From Streptomyces roseoviridis (GTDB taxonomy: Bacteria; Actinomycetota; Actinomycetes; Streptomycetales; Streptomycetaceae), in the NCBI RefSeq assembly GCF_039535235.1, contig NZ_BAAAWU010000001.1, positions 1,054,001 through 1,118,000 on the forward strand: 64,000 bases of DNA, given 5' to 3'. The position numbers and the translations under genes are program-made. Positions 32,132-39,805 of the stretch are shown here, piece after piece; within the stretch, counting starts at the first letter, position 1; each line of letters starts with the position of its first letter. The notes under the pieces are model-generated. The model did not search any database. It saw only the letters and a list, made by a program, of their open reading frames with translations, and was not told where the DNA came from.

Positions 32132-33595
32132 TCAGCCGGCGGTCGCCGCCGCGCGTCCCTTGCGGGCCGCCATCGCCGCGTACACCAGCACGCCCGCGAA
32201 GAGGAAGAGAACGCCCTGGTAGACGGCCGCGTAGCCGGAGCCGGCGACGAGCCAGAGGGAGAAGCCGAAGGCGGCGAGGGCGAGCACGCCGTCGCGGACG
32301 AGACGGGCGCGGGAGACCTTCTCGGACTGTCCGGACAGCAGGAAGTAGATCTGCGCGGCGGTGGAGAGCAGGTAGGGCACGGTGGCGGTGAAGGTGGTGA
32401 CGAGCACGAGGATCTCGAAGACGCCCTTCGTGCCGGCGGTGTAGTTGTAGACCGTCAGGAGCGAGGCGAGGACGACGGTGACGAGGACGCCGACGGTGGG
32501 CACGCCGCGCCGCTTGACCGTGAAGACCTTCGGGAAGAGTCCGTCGCGGGCGGCGGCGTACGGTGCCTGGGCGCTGAGCAGGGTCCAGCCGTTGAGCGCG
32601 CCGACCATGGAGACGAGCGCCATGCAGGCGACGGCCGCGCCGCCCCAGGAGCCGCCGAACATGACGTTCACCGCGTCGGAGAACGGCGCCGTGGAGGTGA
32701 CCAGCTTGTCGTGGGCGACGGTGCCGAAGACGGAGAGGGTGCCGAGGAGGTAGAGCGTGGCGGCGCCGAGGGTGCCGAGGACGGTGGCGCGGCCGACGTT
32801 GCGGCGCGGGTCGCGGACCTCCCCGGCGCTGACGGCGGCGGACTCGACGCCGAGGTAGCTGAAGAGCAGGATCGCGGCGGAGGCGGAGACCGCGCCGAGC
32901 GCGCTGCCGCCGGTCGCCTGGAAGGGGCCGAGGTTGGCGCTGTCGAAGAAGAGGAACCCGCCGATGGCGACCAGGAGCAGCGGGACGAACTTCAGGACGG
33001 TGGCGACGATCTGCACGGCTCCGACGTAGCGGGTGCCGGCCAGGTTGGCGAGCGCGGGCAGCCACTGGATCAGCAGGGCGGCGCCGATGGTGGCGGCCTT
33101 GGAGTCGTGGATCGGGACGAGGACGTCGAGGTAGCCGACGGCGGCGACGGCGAGGGCCGCGTTGGAGACCCAGGCGGTGATCCAGTACGACCAGGCCGCG
33201 AGGAAGCCGGCGAAGTCGCCGAAGGCGGCGCGGGCGTAGACGTAGGGGCCGCCGGTCCGCGGGAGGCGGTGGGCGAGCCGGCCGAAGACGAGGGCGAGGG
33301 CGATCGCGCCGAGGGTGAGGATGCCGAAGGCGACGAGGCTGATGGTGCCGAAGGGGGCGACGGAGGCGGGGAGGAGGAAGATGCCGCCGCCGATGATGTT
33401 GCCCATGACGAGGGCGGTGGCGACGGGGAGGCCGAAGCGCCGGGCGTGGCGGCTGTGCGCCGGCTGCTCGCCCCCGGCTCCGGGTGCCGCCGGTGCCGGC
33501 GCGGCCTCGGAGGAAGCAGCCTCGGAGGAAACGGCCTCGGACGAAGCGGCGAGGAGGGTCTCGGGGGAAGACGTGCTGGTGGGGGCCGTGCTCAT
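32132..33595 (-). CDS. APC-superfamily amino acid permease
   Basis: A 487-residue transporter with twelve predicted transmembrane helices. The family signature GLPVATALVMGNIIGGGIFLLP lies in helix 1, followed by the conserved TGGPYVYARAAFGDFAGFLAAW. FSYLGVESAAVSAGEVRDPRRNV is the helix-6 region of the AdiC/ArcD-like group. The first ~45 residues are an Ala/Glu/Ser low-complexity extension (ASSEAVSSEAASSEAAPAP). It is probably an antiporter or importer of arginine-, ornithine- or agmatine-type substrates, but specificity is not certain. No decarboxylase gene is nearby. It has a single-gene layout. Confidence 0.92.
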   Translation of the reverse strand: MSTAPTSTSSPETLLAASSEAVSSEAASSEAAPAPAAPGAGGEQPAHSRHARRFGLPVATALVMGNIIGGGIFLLPASVAPFGTISLVAFGILTLGAIALALVFGRLAHRLPRTGGPYVYARAAFGDFAGFLAAWSYWITAWVSNAALAVAAVGYLDVLVPIHDSKAATIGAALLIQWLPALANLAGTRYVGAVQIVATVLKFVPLLLVAIGGFLFFDSANLGPFQATGGSALGAVSASAAILLFSYLGVESAAVSAGEVRDPRRNVGRATVLGTLGAATLYLLGTLSVFGTVAHDKLVTSTAPFSDAVNVMFGGSWGGAAVACMALVSMVGALNGWTLLSAQAPYAAARDGLFPKVFTVKRRGVPTVGVLVTVVLASLLTVYNYTAGTKGVFEILVLVTTFTATVPYLLSTAAQIYFLLSGQSEKVSRARLVRDGVLALAAFGFSLWLVAGSGYAAVYQGVLFLFAGVLVYAAMAARKGRAAATAG

Positions 33596-33661
33596 GGGGG
33601 GTGGTGCGCCTCTCGTCGTACAAACGCACCCATGGTCCGGTAGCTGGGACGGCGCTCCAAA

Positions 33662-35920
33662 TCACCCGTTTTTGTCCCGCACGGCGGGCCCGTCAACCGG
33701 AAGAAATGCTTCCGTGCGGCCGTTCGGCGGGGAAATCTCCAGGGGCACCTGAGGCCCCTGGCTCTCCCGCAGCCAGCCGCGCAGCACCTGGTGCACCTGT
33801 TCGGCGCCCGCCAGGTCCTCGGGCGGTGCCGTCAGCTCGCGCGGCCACATCAGGAACGGACGCGCCTGCTCGCCGCCGAGCCCGCCGTGCGAGCCGATCT
33901 GCTCCTCGAACGCGTGGACGGCACCGGTCTCGGGGTCGTACATCGAGTTGATCATGATGTCGGCGACGTGCGGGAAGCCGTCGGTGCGCCGCACCGCCTC
34001 GGCCGCGCCGGGCCCGAAGACGGCGAGCGGCCCGTCGTCCCCGTGGCCGCGCGCTCCGACCCGGCCCGTGTCGCCCGGCGCTCCGGCGCGGTCGGTGAGT
34101 TCCGCGACCGGCACCTCGACGCCGTCGCGGGCGAGCACCACCGAGCCGTGTTCCTCGCTCGCGACGAGCAGGAAGCCGATGCCCGGGTGCTGGGCGAGGG
34201 TGCGGAGGAGGGCCGGGTGGAGCCGGTCGATCTCCTCGCGGGTCATCCGGTGCGGCACGCCGGGGAAGGAGACGAGACCGAGGTTGCCCGAGGCGAGCAC
34301 GAGCGGCTGCGGCGCGCGGGCGGCGGCCACGGCCGCCGCCTCGGCCTCGGTCTCGTCGCCGTGCGCGCCCTGGTCGTCGAGGGGCCGGTGCAGCGCGCTG
34401 CGGAGCGCGTCACGGGCGGCGTCCCTGCCCTCCGAGGCCGCTCCCCCGGACTCCGTCCGCGGGTGCCCCCAGGGCGTGCGCCGCACACGGCGCGGCACCG
34501 GAAGGCCGCAGCCGACCCGGACGAGGTCGCGCAGGCTGAGGCCGTACGCGGACTCGAAGGTCTCCCCCGGGCTCTGCCCGTGGTCGGAGAGCAGCACGAT
34601 CCGGTACGGGCGGGGCGCGTGCTCGGCGACCCCGGCGATCAGCGCGATCGCCCGGTCGAGCCGTTCCAGGACCTGGTCGGTGTCGCGGCCCTGCGGACCC
34701 GAGTGGTGGGCGACCTCGTCGTAGGCGACCAGGTCGGCGTAGACGGCGGTCCGTCCGGCGAGGACGTCGCCCATCACGGCGGAGACGACCACGTCCCGTT
34801 CGACGACGGTGGCGAAGGCCCGCACGAAGGGGTAGAGGCCGCCGCGCGAGACCCGCGGGGACTCGCGGCGCAGCCGGGCCCCGGTCGACTGGATCATCTC
34901 GCGGAAGACCTCGGCGATGAAGGAACCCGCGGTGCGGACGGCGTTGGCGGGGTCGGAGAAGTACGCGAAGTAGCCCGAGCGCGAGCGGTTGCGCCGCCCC
35001 CGGCGGGCGGCCATCGACAGGACGAGGGCGAGCTGGTCGGCGCCGCCGCTGAACAGGTTGCCGCGGGAGGCGCCGTCGAGGGTGAGCAGCCCGCCGTCGC
35101 CGGTGCGCTCGACGGCACGGCGCTGGAGCTCGACGGCGCTCGCGGGCCGGTTGGAGACCATGAGCCGGCCGGTGTCCTTCTCGTACCAGCGGAAGGCGGG
35201 CACGTCCTCGTTGGAGCCGTGCAGGATGCCGAGTTGGCTGGCGCCGGTCTGGCTCGACCAGTCCGTGCGCCAGGAGGTGAGGGCGTGGCTGGTGGCGAGC
35301 CATGCGGCGACGGTGGGCATGCGGCCGGCGGCGACGGCGTCGCACAGCACCCGGTGGCCGACGCCGTCGAGTTGGAGGAAGACGGTGCCGGGGACGGGTT
35401 CGGTGCCGGGGGCGGACCCGGTGCCGGTGCGGGCGGTCCGGGGGCGCGTGCGGTCGGCGAGACGGTAGAGGCGGCGGCGGTAGGCGTCGTCGTCGCGGAC
35501 GGCGAGCGCGGTGGAGGTGGCCGAGGCGACGGCCGACATCACGGCGGCGACCACGACGGCGGTCTCGGGGGCGGCGGCGCCGCGCCCGTCGGGGATCAGC
35601 CAGAGCGCGACGAGCATCAGCGAGCCATTGAGGAAGAACACCAACAGGCCGAGGACGAGGGCCGGTACGAGCAGCAGCGCCCGTACGATCAGGGGCCACA
35701 CCAGCGCCCCGAGCAGGCCGAACGCACCCGCGCCCCAGGCGGCGGTGACGGCGGTCCTGGTGACGCTGTCGCCGTCCGGGGACTGGAGCTGGAAGTCGGG
35801 GAGGAGTCCGGCCAGGGCGAGCAGGGTGAGGGTGGAGACCGCCCACACCGTGATCACCCGCAGCAGGGTGCGGCCCGCACTCCGCCAGCGGGCGGGGATG
35901 CGCCCTCGCCGTTCAGCCAC
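33662..35920 (-). CDS. Phage-holin-like membrane domain fused to alkaline-phosphatase/PDE domain
   Basis: A 752-residue protein starting at GTG 35920, after AAGGTG; another GTG lies seven codons upstream. Residues ~15-150 hold four transmembrane helices of the mycobacterial 4-TM phage holin family (PF04020-like; LLGALVWPLIVRALLLVPALVLGLLVFFLNG). The C-terminal ~550 residues are an alkaline-phosphatase-like hydrolase with FLQLDGVGHRVL (metal site), YEKDTGRLMVSNRP, YDEVAHHSGP, LLSDHGQSPGETF and SGNLGLVSFP. Such fusions recur in actinobacteria, and lipid or nucleotide-diphosphate hydrolysis at the membrane has been proposed. The metal-binding Asp/His residues are intact. It is not a prophage gene: no phage genes surround it. 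Confidence 0.88.
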   Translation of the reverse strand: MAERRGRIPARWRSAGRTLLRVITVWAVSTLTLLALAGLLPDFQLQSPDGDSVTRTAVTAAWGAGAFGLLGALVWPLIVRALLLVPALVLGLLVFFLNGSLMLVALWLIPDGRGAAAPETAVVVAAVMSAVASATSTALAVRDDDAYRRRLYRLADRTRPRTARTGTGSAPGTEPVPGTVFLQLDGVGHRVLCDAVAAGRMPTVAAWLATSHALTSWRTDWSSQTGASQLGILHGSNEDVPAFRWYEKDTGRLMVSNRPASAVELQRRAVERTGDGGLLTLDGASRGNLFSGGADQLALVLSMAARRGRRNRSRSGYFAYFSDPANAVRTAGSFIAEVFREMIQSTGARLRRESPRVSRGGLYPFVRAFATVVERDVVVSAVMGDVLAGRTAVYADLVAYDEVAHHSGPQGRDTDQVLERLDRAIALIAGVAEHAPRPYRIVLLSDHGQSPGETFESAYGLSLRDLVRVGCGLPVPRRVRRTPWGHPRTESGGAASEGRDAARDALRSALHRPLDDQGAHGDETEAEAAAVAAARAPQPLVLASGNLGLVSFPGVPHRMTREEIDRLHPALLRTLAQHPGIGFLLVASEEHGSVVLARDGVEVPVAELTDRAGAPGDTGRVGARGHGDDGPLAVFGPGAAEAVRRTDGFPHVADIMINSMYDPETGAVHAFEEQIGSHGGLGGEQARPFLMWPRELTAPPEDLAGAEQVHQVLRGWLRESQGPQVPLEISPPNGRTEAFLPVDGPAVRDKNG

Positions 35921-36311
35921 GCCTGGTTCACCTTTCACCCGATTCCTGCCCCCAGCGTGGCACAACGGCCGCCGCGCGGGGGCCGGCCGACGGGTGCCCG
36001 GCGGCGTGCGCCGAGGGCGCGCCGGGTGGGCGGTGGAGGCTGCCGTGGAGGTGTTTCGGGTCGCGTGACGGAGGGGCGGCGGGGTGTGCCGGGTGGCGTG
36101 GCGGACGGGTCGGCCGGCGTGACGGGTGGGCATCGCGGGCGAGCGGTGCGGCGCCGAGCGGTACGAGCCGGGCGGCGGGAGCCGGGTGGCGCGGGGCCGA
36201 GCGGCGGGAGCCGGGTGGTGCGAGGCCGAGCGGCGGGAGCCGGGTGGTGCGAGGCCGAGCGGCGGGAGCCGGGTGGCGCGGCAGGGGGCGCCCGCTTGCG
36301 CGACGGGGGCC
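35921..36311. repeat. Intergenic region with 29-bp minisatellite
   Basis: The ~390-base gap holds exact-period 29-bp units (GAGCCGGGTGG... type) starting at 36179, 36208, 36237 and 36266, the last partial. Degenerate related words extend leftward to about 36080. The array is upstream of the phosphatase gene and just beyond the stop of the gene at 36312. No open frame there looks real. Confidence 0.8.
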
Positions 36312-36716
36312 TCAGGAGCCGTCGTACCCCGCGGTGGGCATGGAGAGCCTGCGGTGCACCACGGCCTTCATCGGAGCGTCGTACGCGGGTTCGTCGAGCC
36401 CCGCGGTCTCGAGCCGCACTCCGCGCCGCTCGCATTCGGCGAAGAACGCGCGCACGTCCGTCAACGCCCGGGCGAGCACGCGTTCGTTCGGGGCCACGAA
36501 GAGGTCCACCGCGCCTTCGTCGACGTCCGCCCACAGCGCCTGGTGGTCCGGCCTGATGCCGTAGCAGGACAGCTGCCTCGTCACCACGTACCCCTTGCCA
36601 CGGGCCCAGCGGACGCACATGGCGTGCTGGCGGCGGGTGTCGACCAGGAAGGGGTCGTCGTCGAGCTCTTCGAGCGGGGTGAGGCTGGCGATCGCCGCCA
36701 CCCGAACGTCGTCCAT
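36312..36716 (-). CDS. Small serine-recombinase-like (resolvase-fold) protein
   Basis: A 134-residue protein of no assigned family. Its layout follows the N-terminal domain of serine recombinases: VRVAAIASLTP at the site of the catalytic strand (normally YxRxS), then VDTRRQHAMCVRWARGKGYVV, as in RQLEAxxxYAxxxGW. Then come WADVDEGAVDLFVAPNERVLARAL, as in GxxDxVVVxxxDRLxR, and FFAECERRGVRLET. One Ser lies near the expected place, but the active-site Arg residues are mostly absent and there is no DNA-binding C-terminus. It is probably a non-catalytic relative. The function is unknown. It stands alone on its strand. Confidence 0.65.
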   Translation of the reverse strand: MDDVRVAAIASLTPLEELDDDPFLVDTRRQHAMCVRWARGKGYVVTRQLSCYGIRPDHQALWADVDEGAVDLFVAPNERVLARALTDVRAFFAECERRGVRLETAGLDEPAYDAPMKAVVHRRLSMPTAGYDGS

Positions 36717-36916
36717 GGGGCGACCCTACTGCGTCCCGCCGCACCCGAGGAGTCTTTCGGTATACCAAGTGGGGTGCTCCGGCGAAGACCGGCCACACCC
36801 GCGCCGGCGTCTTCGGCCGCCGACGTTTCGCCACGTCGCGGGCCGGATCCGCGTTATGGTCGAGACGGCGAGCGGGACACGGACTCGGACACGGCGACGG
36901 AGAGGGCGGCGTTCCG

Positions 36917-37690
36917 GTGGAAGTCACCTGGTGGGGTCATGCCACCTGCACGGTCGAGGACTCCGGGGTCCGTTTCCTGACCGACCCGCTGTTCGCGCGC
37001 CGGCTCGCCCATCTGCGCCGCCGGCGGGGCGCGCCGCCGCCCGCGGAGGCGGCCCGCGCCGAGGCGGTCCTCGTCTCGCACCTGCACGCCGACCACCTGC
37101 ACCTTCCTTCCCTGGCCCGGCTCGCCCCGGGCACCCGCCTGTTCCTGCCGTCCGGCGCTCCGCGTGCCGTACCGGCCCTGCGCCGGCTCGCCGACCGGGG
37201 GCTGCGGCTCACCGAGCTGGCGCCCGGCGACGAGGTGTCCGTCGAGGGCGTGACGGTACGAGCCGTCCCGGCCCGGCACGACGGGCGGCGGCTCCCGGTG
37301 GGTCCGCACCGGTGTCCCGCGCTCGGTTACGTGGTGGAGGGCGAGGCCCGCACCTACTTCGCCGGGGACACCGGCCTGTTCGACGGCATGGCGGAGGCGG
37401 TCGGCCCGGTCGACGTGGCGCTGCTCCCGGTGGGCGGCTGGGGCCCCTTCCTGGGCCACGGCCACCTGGACGCGGGGCGGGCGGCCGAGGCGCTGGCCGC
37501 GCTGTCGCCGGCCGCCGCGGTGCCGGTGCACTACGGCACGTACTGGCCGATCGGCATGGACGCGGTCCGCCCGCACGAGTTCCACTCCCCCGGGGACGAG
37601 TTCGTCCGGCACGCCTCCCGGCTCGCGCCGAAGGTGGCCGTCCATCTGCTCGCGCACGGCGAACGGGTCCGGCCGGAGGTGGCGCGATGA
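36917..37690 (+). CDS. MBL-fold metallo-hydrolase (UlaG/YtnP-like)
   Basis: A 257-residue metallo-beta-lactamase-fold protein. VTWWGHATCTVEDSGVRFLTDPLF opens the fold, LVSHLHADHLHLP is the metal-binding HxHxDH motif, TYFAGDTGLFDGM gives the bridging Asp and PVHYGTYWP the last His. This N-terminal WWGHAT form is shared with UlaG-like lactonases and the NAPE-PLD group. The substrate is open. The start GTG 36917 is inferred from homology, as the ribosome site is weak. DedA follows 34 bases downstream on the same strand, so a two-gene operon is likely. A second MBL-fold gene lies less than 1 kb away on the other strand. Confidence 0.9.
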   Translation: MEVTWWGHATCTVEDSGVRFLTDPLFARRLAHLRRRRGAPPPAEAARAEAVLVSHLHADHLHLPSLARLAPGTRLFLPSGAPRAVPALRRLADRGLRLTELAPGDEVSVEGVTVRAVPARHDGRRLPVGPHRCPALGYVVEGEARTYFAGDTGLFDGMAEAVGPVDVALLPVGGWGPFLGHGHLDAGRAAEALAALSPAAAVPVHYGTYWPIGMDAVRPHEFHSPGDEFVRHASRLAPKVAVHLLAHGERVRPEVAR

Positions 37691-37724
37691 GGCCGGGGTC
37701 CGCCGCGCGCACGGAGGGCGCCCG

Positions 37725-38384
37725 GTGATCGACCGGCTCCTGGCAGCGGTGCGGGAGCTGCCGCCGGAGTCGACGCAGCAGGCCGTCGGCTACCCGTCCC
37801 TGTTCGTGCTGGTGGCGCTCGGCGCGCTGGTGCCCGTCGTGCCGACCGGCGCGATCGTGAGTTCCGCCGCGGTGGTGGCCTTCCACCAGACGTCGCCGTT
37901 CGCGCTGCTCTTCGTCTTCCTGGCGGCGTCGTCCGGCGCGTTCCTGGGTGACCTGGCGCTCTACTGGCTGGGCCGGCGGGGCGTCAGGTCCCGCAACGGC
38001 TCGCGCGGACTGGCGGCGCTGCGCGGCCGGGCCGCTCCCGAGCACCTCGCCCGCGCGCAGGAGCGGCTCGAGAGCCACCGGGTGTCGGTGCTGGTGCTGT
38101 CGCGCCTCGTGCCGGCGGGACGGATCCCGGTGATGCTGGCCTGCCTGCTGGCCGGGATGCCGCTGCGGCGCTTCGCGCGCGGCGATCTGCCCGCGTGCCT
38201 GGCGTGGGCGGCGACGTACCAGCTCATCGGCATCCTCGGCGGCTCGCTCTTCCCGGAGCCGTGGCAGGGCGTGGTGGCGGCGGTGCTGCTCACCGTCCTG
38301 GTCAGCGGCGTGCCGTCGCTGTGGCGGCGGCTGCGCGGCCCCCGCCCGGGCCCGTCGGCGCCGTCAGGGGGCGAGCACGCGTGA
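37725..38384 (+). CDS. DedA-family membrane protein
   Basis: A 219-residue inner-membrane protein of the DedA/SNARE-associated family, thought to flip or scramble phospholipid or undecaprenyl phosphate. The typical half-helix motif FLGDLALYWLGRRG is present, along with SRLVPAGRIPVMLACLLAGMPLRRFA, which includes the R-x3-R/P pattern. The start is GTG 37725. It follows the MBL-fold gene closely. Its last residues (GEHA) and its stop lie inside a 28-bp tandem repeat array shared with the convergent MBL gene. Loss of DedA proteins alters envelope charge and drug sensitivity in other bacteria; whether that applies here is unknown. Confidence 0.9.
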   Translation: MIDRLLAAVRELPPESTQQAVGYPSLFVLVALGALVPVVPTGAIVSSAAVVAFHQTSPFALLFVFLAASSGAFLGDLALYWLGRRGVRSRNGSRGLAALRGRAAPEHLARAQERLESHRVSVLVLSRLVPAGRIPVMLACLLAGMPLRRFARGDLPACLAWAATYQLIGILGGSLFPEPWQGVVAAVLLTVLVSGVPSLWRRLRGPRPGPSAPSGGEHA

Positions 38385-38550
38385 GGCACCGTCAGGGGCG
38401 AGCACGCATGAGGCACCGACGAGCACCCGTGAGGCGCTTCAGGGGACGAGCCCGCGTGAGGCACCGTCAGGGAACGAGCCCGTTGTGAGGTGCGTCAGGG
38501 GACGAGGACCCGTGAGGCACTGTCAGGGGACGAGCACCCGTGAGGCGCCG
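38362..38550. repeat. 28-bp minisatellite carrying stop codons of both convergent genes
   Basis: Units with TCAGGGG-ACGAGCAC-CCGTGAGG-type sequence repeat with 28-bp spacing at 38364, 38392, 38439, 38467, 38495 and 38523 (first base of TCAGG); one extra unit near 38415 has lost nine bases. Each unit offers TGA on the plus strand and, read in reverse, TGA on the minus strand. DedA ends in the first unit and the MBL gene in the last. Confidence 0.9.
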
Positions 38551-39560
38551 ACCGGGAGGTCCCACAGGTCCTCGCGGGGCAGCCCGGCCGTCTCCCAGGC
38601 GGCCCGGACACGGGTGAGTGGTTCGAGGACGGGCTCGGAGGACAGCACGAAGGTGGCCCAGTGCATGGGGGCCATCCGGCGTGCCCCGAGGTCCTGGAAG
38701 GCCCGGACGGCTTCCTCGGGGTCGATGTGGACGTCGCTGAGCCACCAGCGGGGGTCGTAGGCACCGATGGGGAGCAGGGCCAGATCGATGCCGGGGTGGC
38801 GGCGGCCGATCTCGCCGAACCAGTGGCCGTAGCCGGTGTCGCCGGCGAAGTACGTCCGGCGCCCGGCGCGGTCGGTGAGCACCCAGCCGCCCCACAGGGA
38901 GCGGCAGGTGTCGAACAGGGTGCGCTTGGACCAGTGATGGGCGGGAACGAACTCGAAGCGCACGTCGCCGAGTTGGCACGCCTCCCACCAGTCGAGCTCG
39001 GTGACGCGGGTGAAGCGGCGGCGGGTGAACCAGCGGCCGAGCCCGGCCGGGACGAAGACGGGGGTGTGGCGGGGCAGGCGCCTGAGGGTGGGGGCGTCGA
39101 GGTGGTCGAAGTGGTTGTGGCTGATGACGACGGCGTCGATCCGGGGCAGGTCCTCCCAGCGGACGCCGACGGGGGTGATCCGGGCCGGGGTGCCGAGGAT
39201 GCGACGGGACCAGACGGGGTCGGTGAGGACGGTGAGCCCGCCGATCCGCAGCACCCAGCTGGCGTGTCCGGCCCAGGTGACCGCGAGGGTGTCGGGCCCC
39301 GCCTCGGGCAGCGGACCGGGGGCGAACGGCAGCGACGGGATGTCCCTCAGCCCTTCCGGACCGGGGCGCACGGCGCCCTCCCGGGCGAGCCGGGCCATGG
39401 CGCGGACGCCGGGCAGCGGCGCGGTCAGCCGGTCGGCGAAGCTGCGCGGCCAGTCGTGGCGCAGCCGGCCGAGGGGCTGGAGCGGGGGCGCGGGGTGCGG
39501 GGCGTGGGGCGTGCGGGCGGAGTGTGGGGCCCGGGGCGGCTGTGCCGTCTGTTCCGTCAT
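38523..39560 (-). CDS. MBL-fold hydrolase, NAPE-PLD-like
   Basis: A 345-residue protein: ~70 residues of Pro/His/Ala-rich lead, then a metallo-beta-lactamase fold of the NAPE-hydrolysing phospholipase D-like type. VTWAGHASWVLRIGGLTVLTDPVW opens the domain, VISHNHFDHLD is the metal motif, FVPAHHWSKRTLFD carries a further metal His, YFAGDTGYGHWF the bridging Asp, and MHWATFVLS the last His. WGGWVLTD is typical of the group. Its start ATGA overlaps the stop of a low-complexity reading frame (39557), placing it in a coupled set with the aminotransferase-like gene. The C-terminal GASRVLVP is encoded within the minisatellite. Confidence 0.9.
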   Translation of the reverse strand: MTEQTAQPPRAPHSARTPHAPHPAPPLQPLGRLRHDWPRSFADRLTAPLPGVRAMARLAREGAVRPGPEGLRDIPSLPFAPGPLPEAGPDTLAVTWAGHASWVLRIGGLTVLTDPVWSRRILGTPARITPVGVRWEDLPRIDAVVISHNHFDHLDAPTLRRLPRHTPVFVPAGLGRWFTRRRFTRVTELDWWEACQLGDVRFEFVPAHHWSKRTLFDTCRSLWGGWVLTDRAGRRTYFAGDTGYGHWFGEIGRRHPGIDLALLPIGAYDPRWWLSDVHIDPEEAVRAFQDLGARRMAPMHWATFVLSSEPVLEPLTRVRAAWETAGLPREDLWDLPVGASRVLVP

Positions 39561-39805
39561 CTCTGCGGCCTCCGTCTGTTCGGCCGACCGCCGGTGGGGT
39601 CGGCCGTCGTCACTACCGTCGTCATTGCCGTCGTTGTTGCCGTCGTTGTTGCCGTCATTGCTGTCGTCGTGGCCGTCGTTGCTGTCGCTGCCGTCGTCGT
39701 GGCCGTCATCGCTGTCGTTGTCGCTGCTGCTGCCTCGCTGTTGCTGCCGTTGATGCTGCTGTTGCCCTCAAAGCGGTCGCTCACCCTCGTCATCGTCATC
39801 GTCAC
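39557..39805 (-). CDS. Thr/Ala-rich low-complexity frame coupled to both neighbours
   Basis: This 82-residue frame begins at GTG 39805, sharing GTGA with the stop of the aminotransferase-like gene. It ends with a TGA inside the ATGA of the MBL gene. About residues 28-65 consist almost only of Thr, Ala and Met (ATTTAMTATTTAATATTATT), from a long imperfect trinucleotide tract. Third positions are often A or T-poor in an irregular way, unlike neighbouring genes. The double four-base coupling argues for translation. The repeat composition argues that it is an expanded spacer kept in frame. I recognise no function. Confidence 0.35.
   Translation of the reverse strand: MTMTMTRVSDRFEGNSSINGSNSEAAAATTTAMTATTTAATATTATTTAMTATTTATTTAMTTVVTTADPTGGRPNRRRPQR

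Noticed and set aside
33662..35920. Prophage, because of a holin-type domain
   Set aside because: No other phage genes are near. The domain is fused to a phosphatase, a known actinobacterial chromosomal form.
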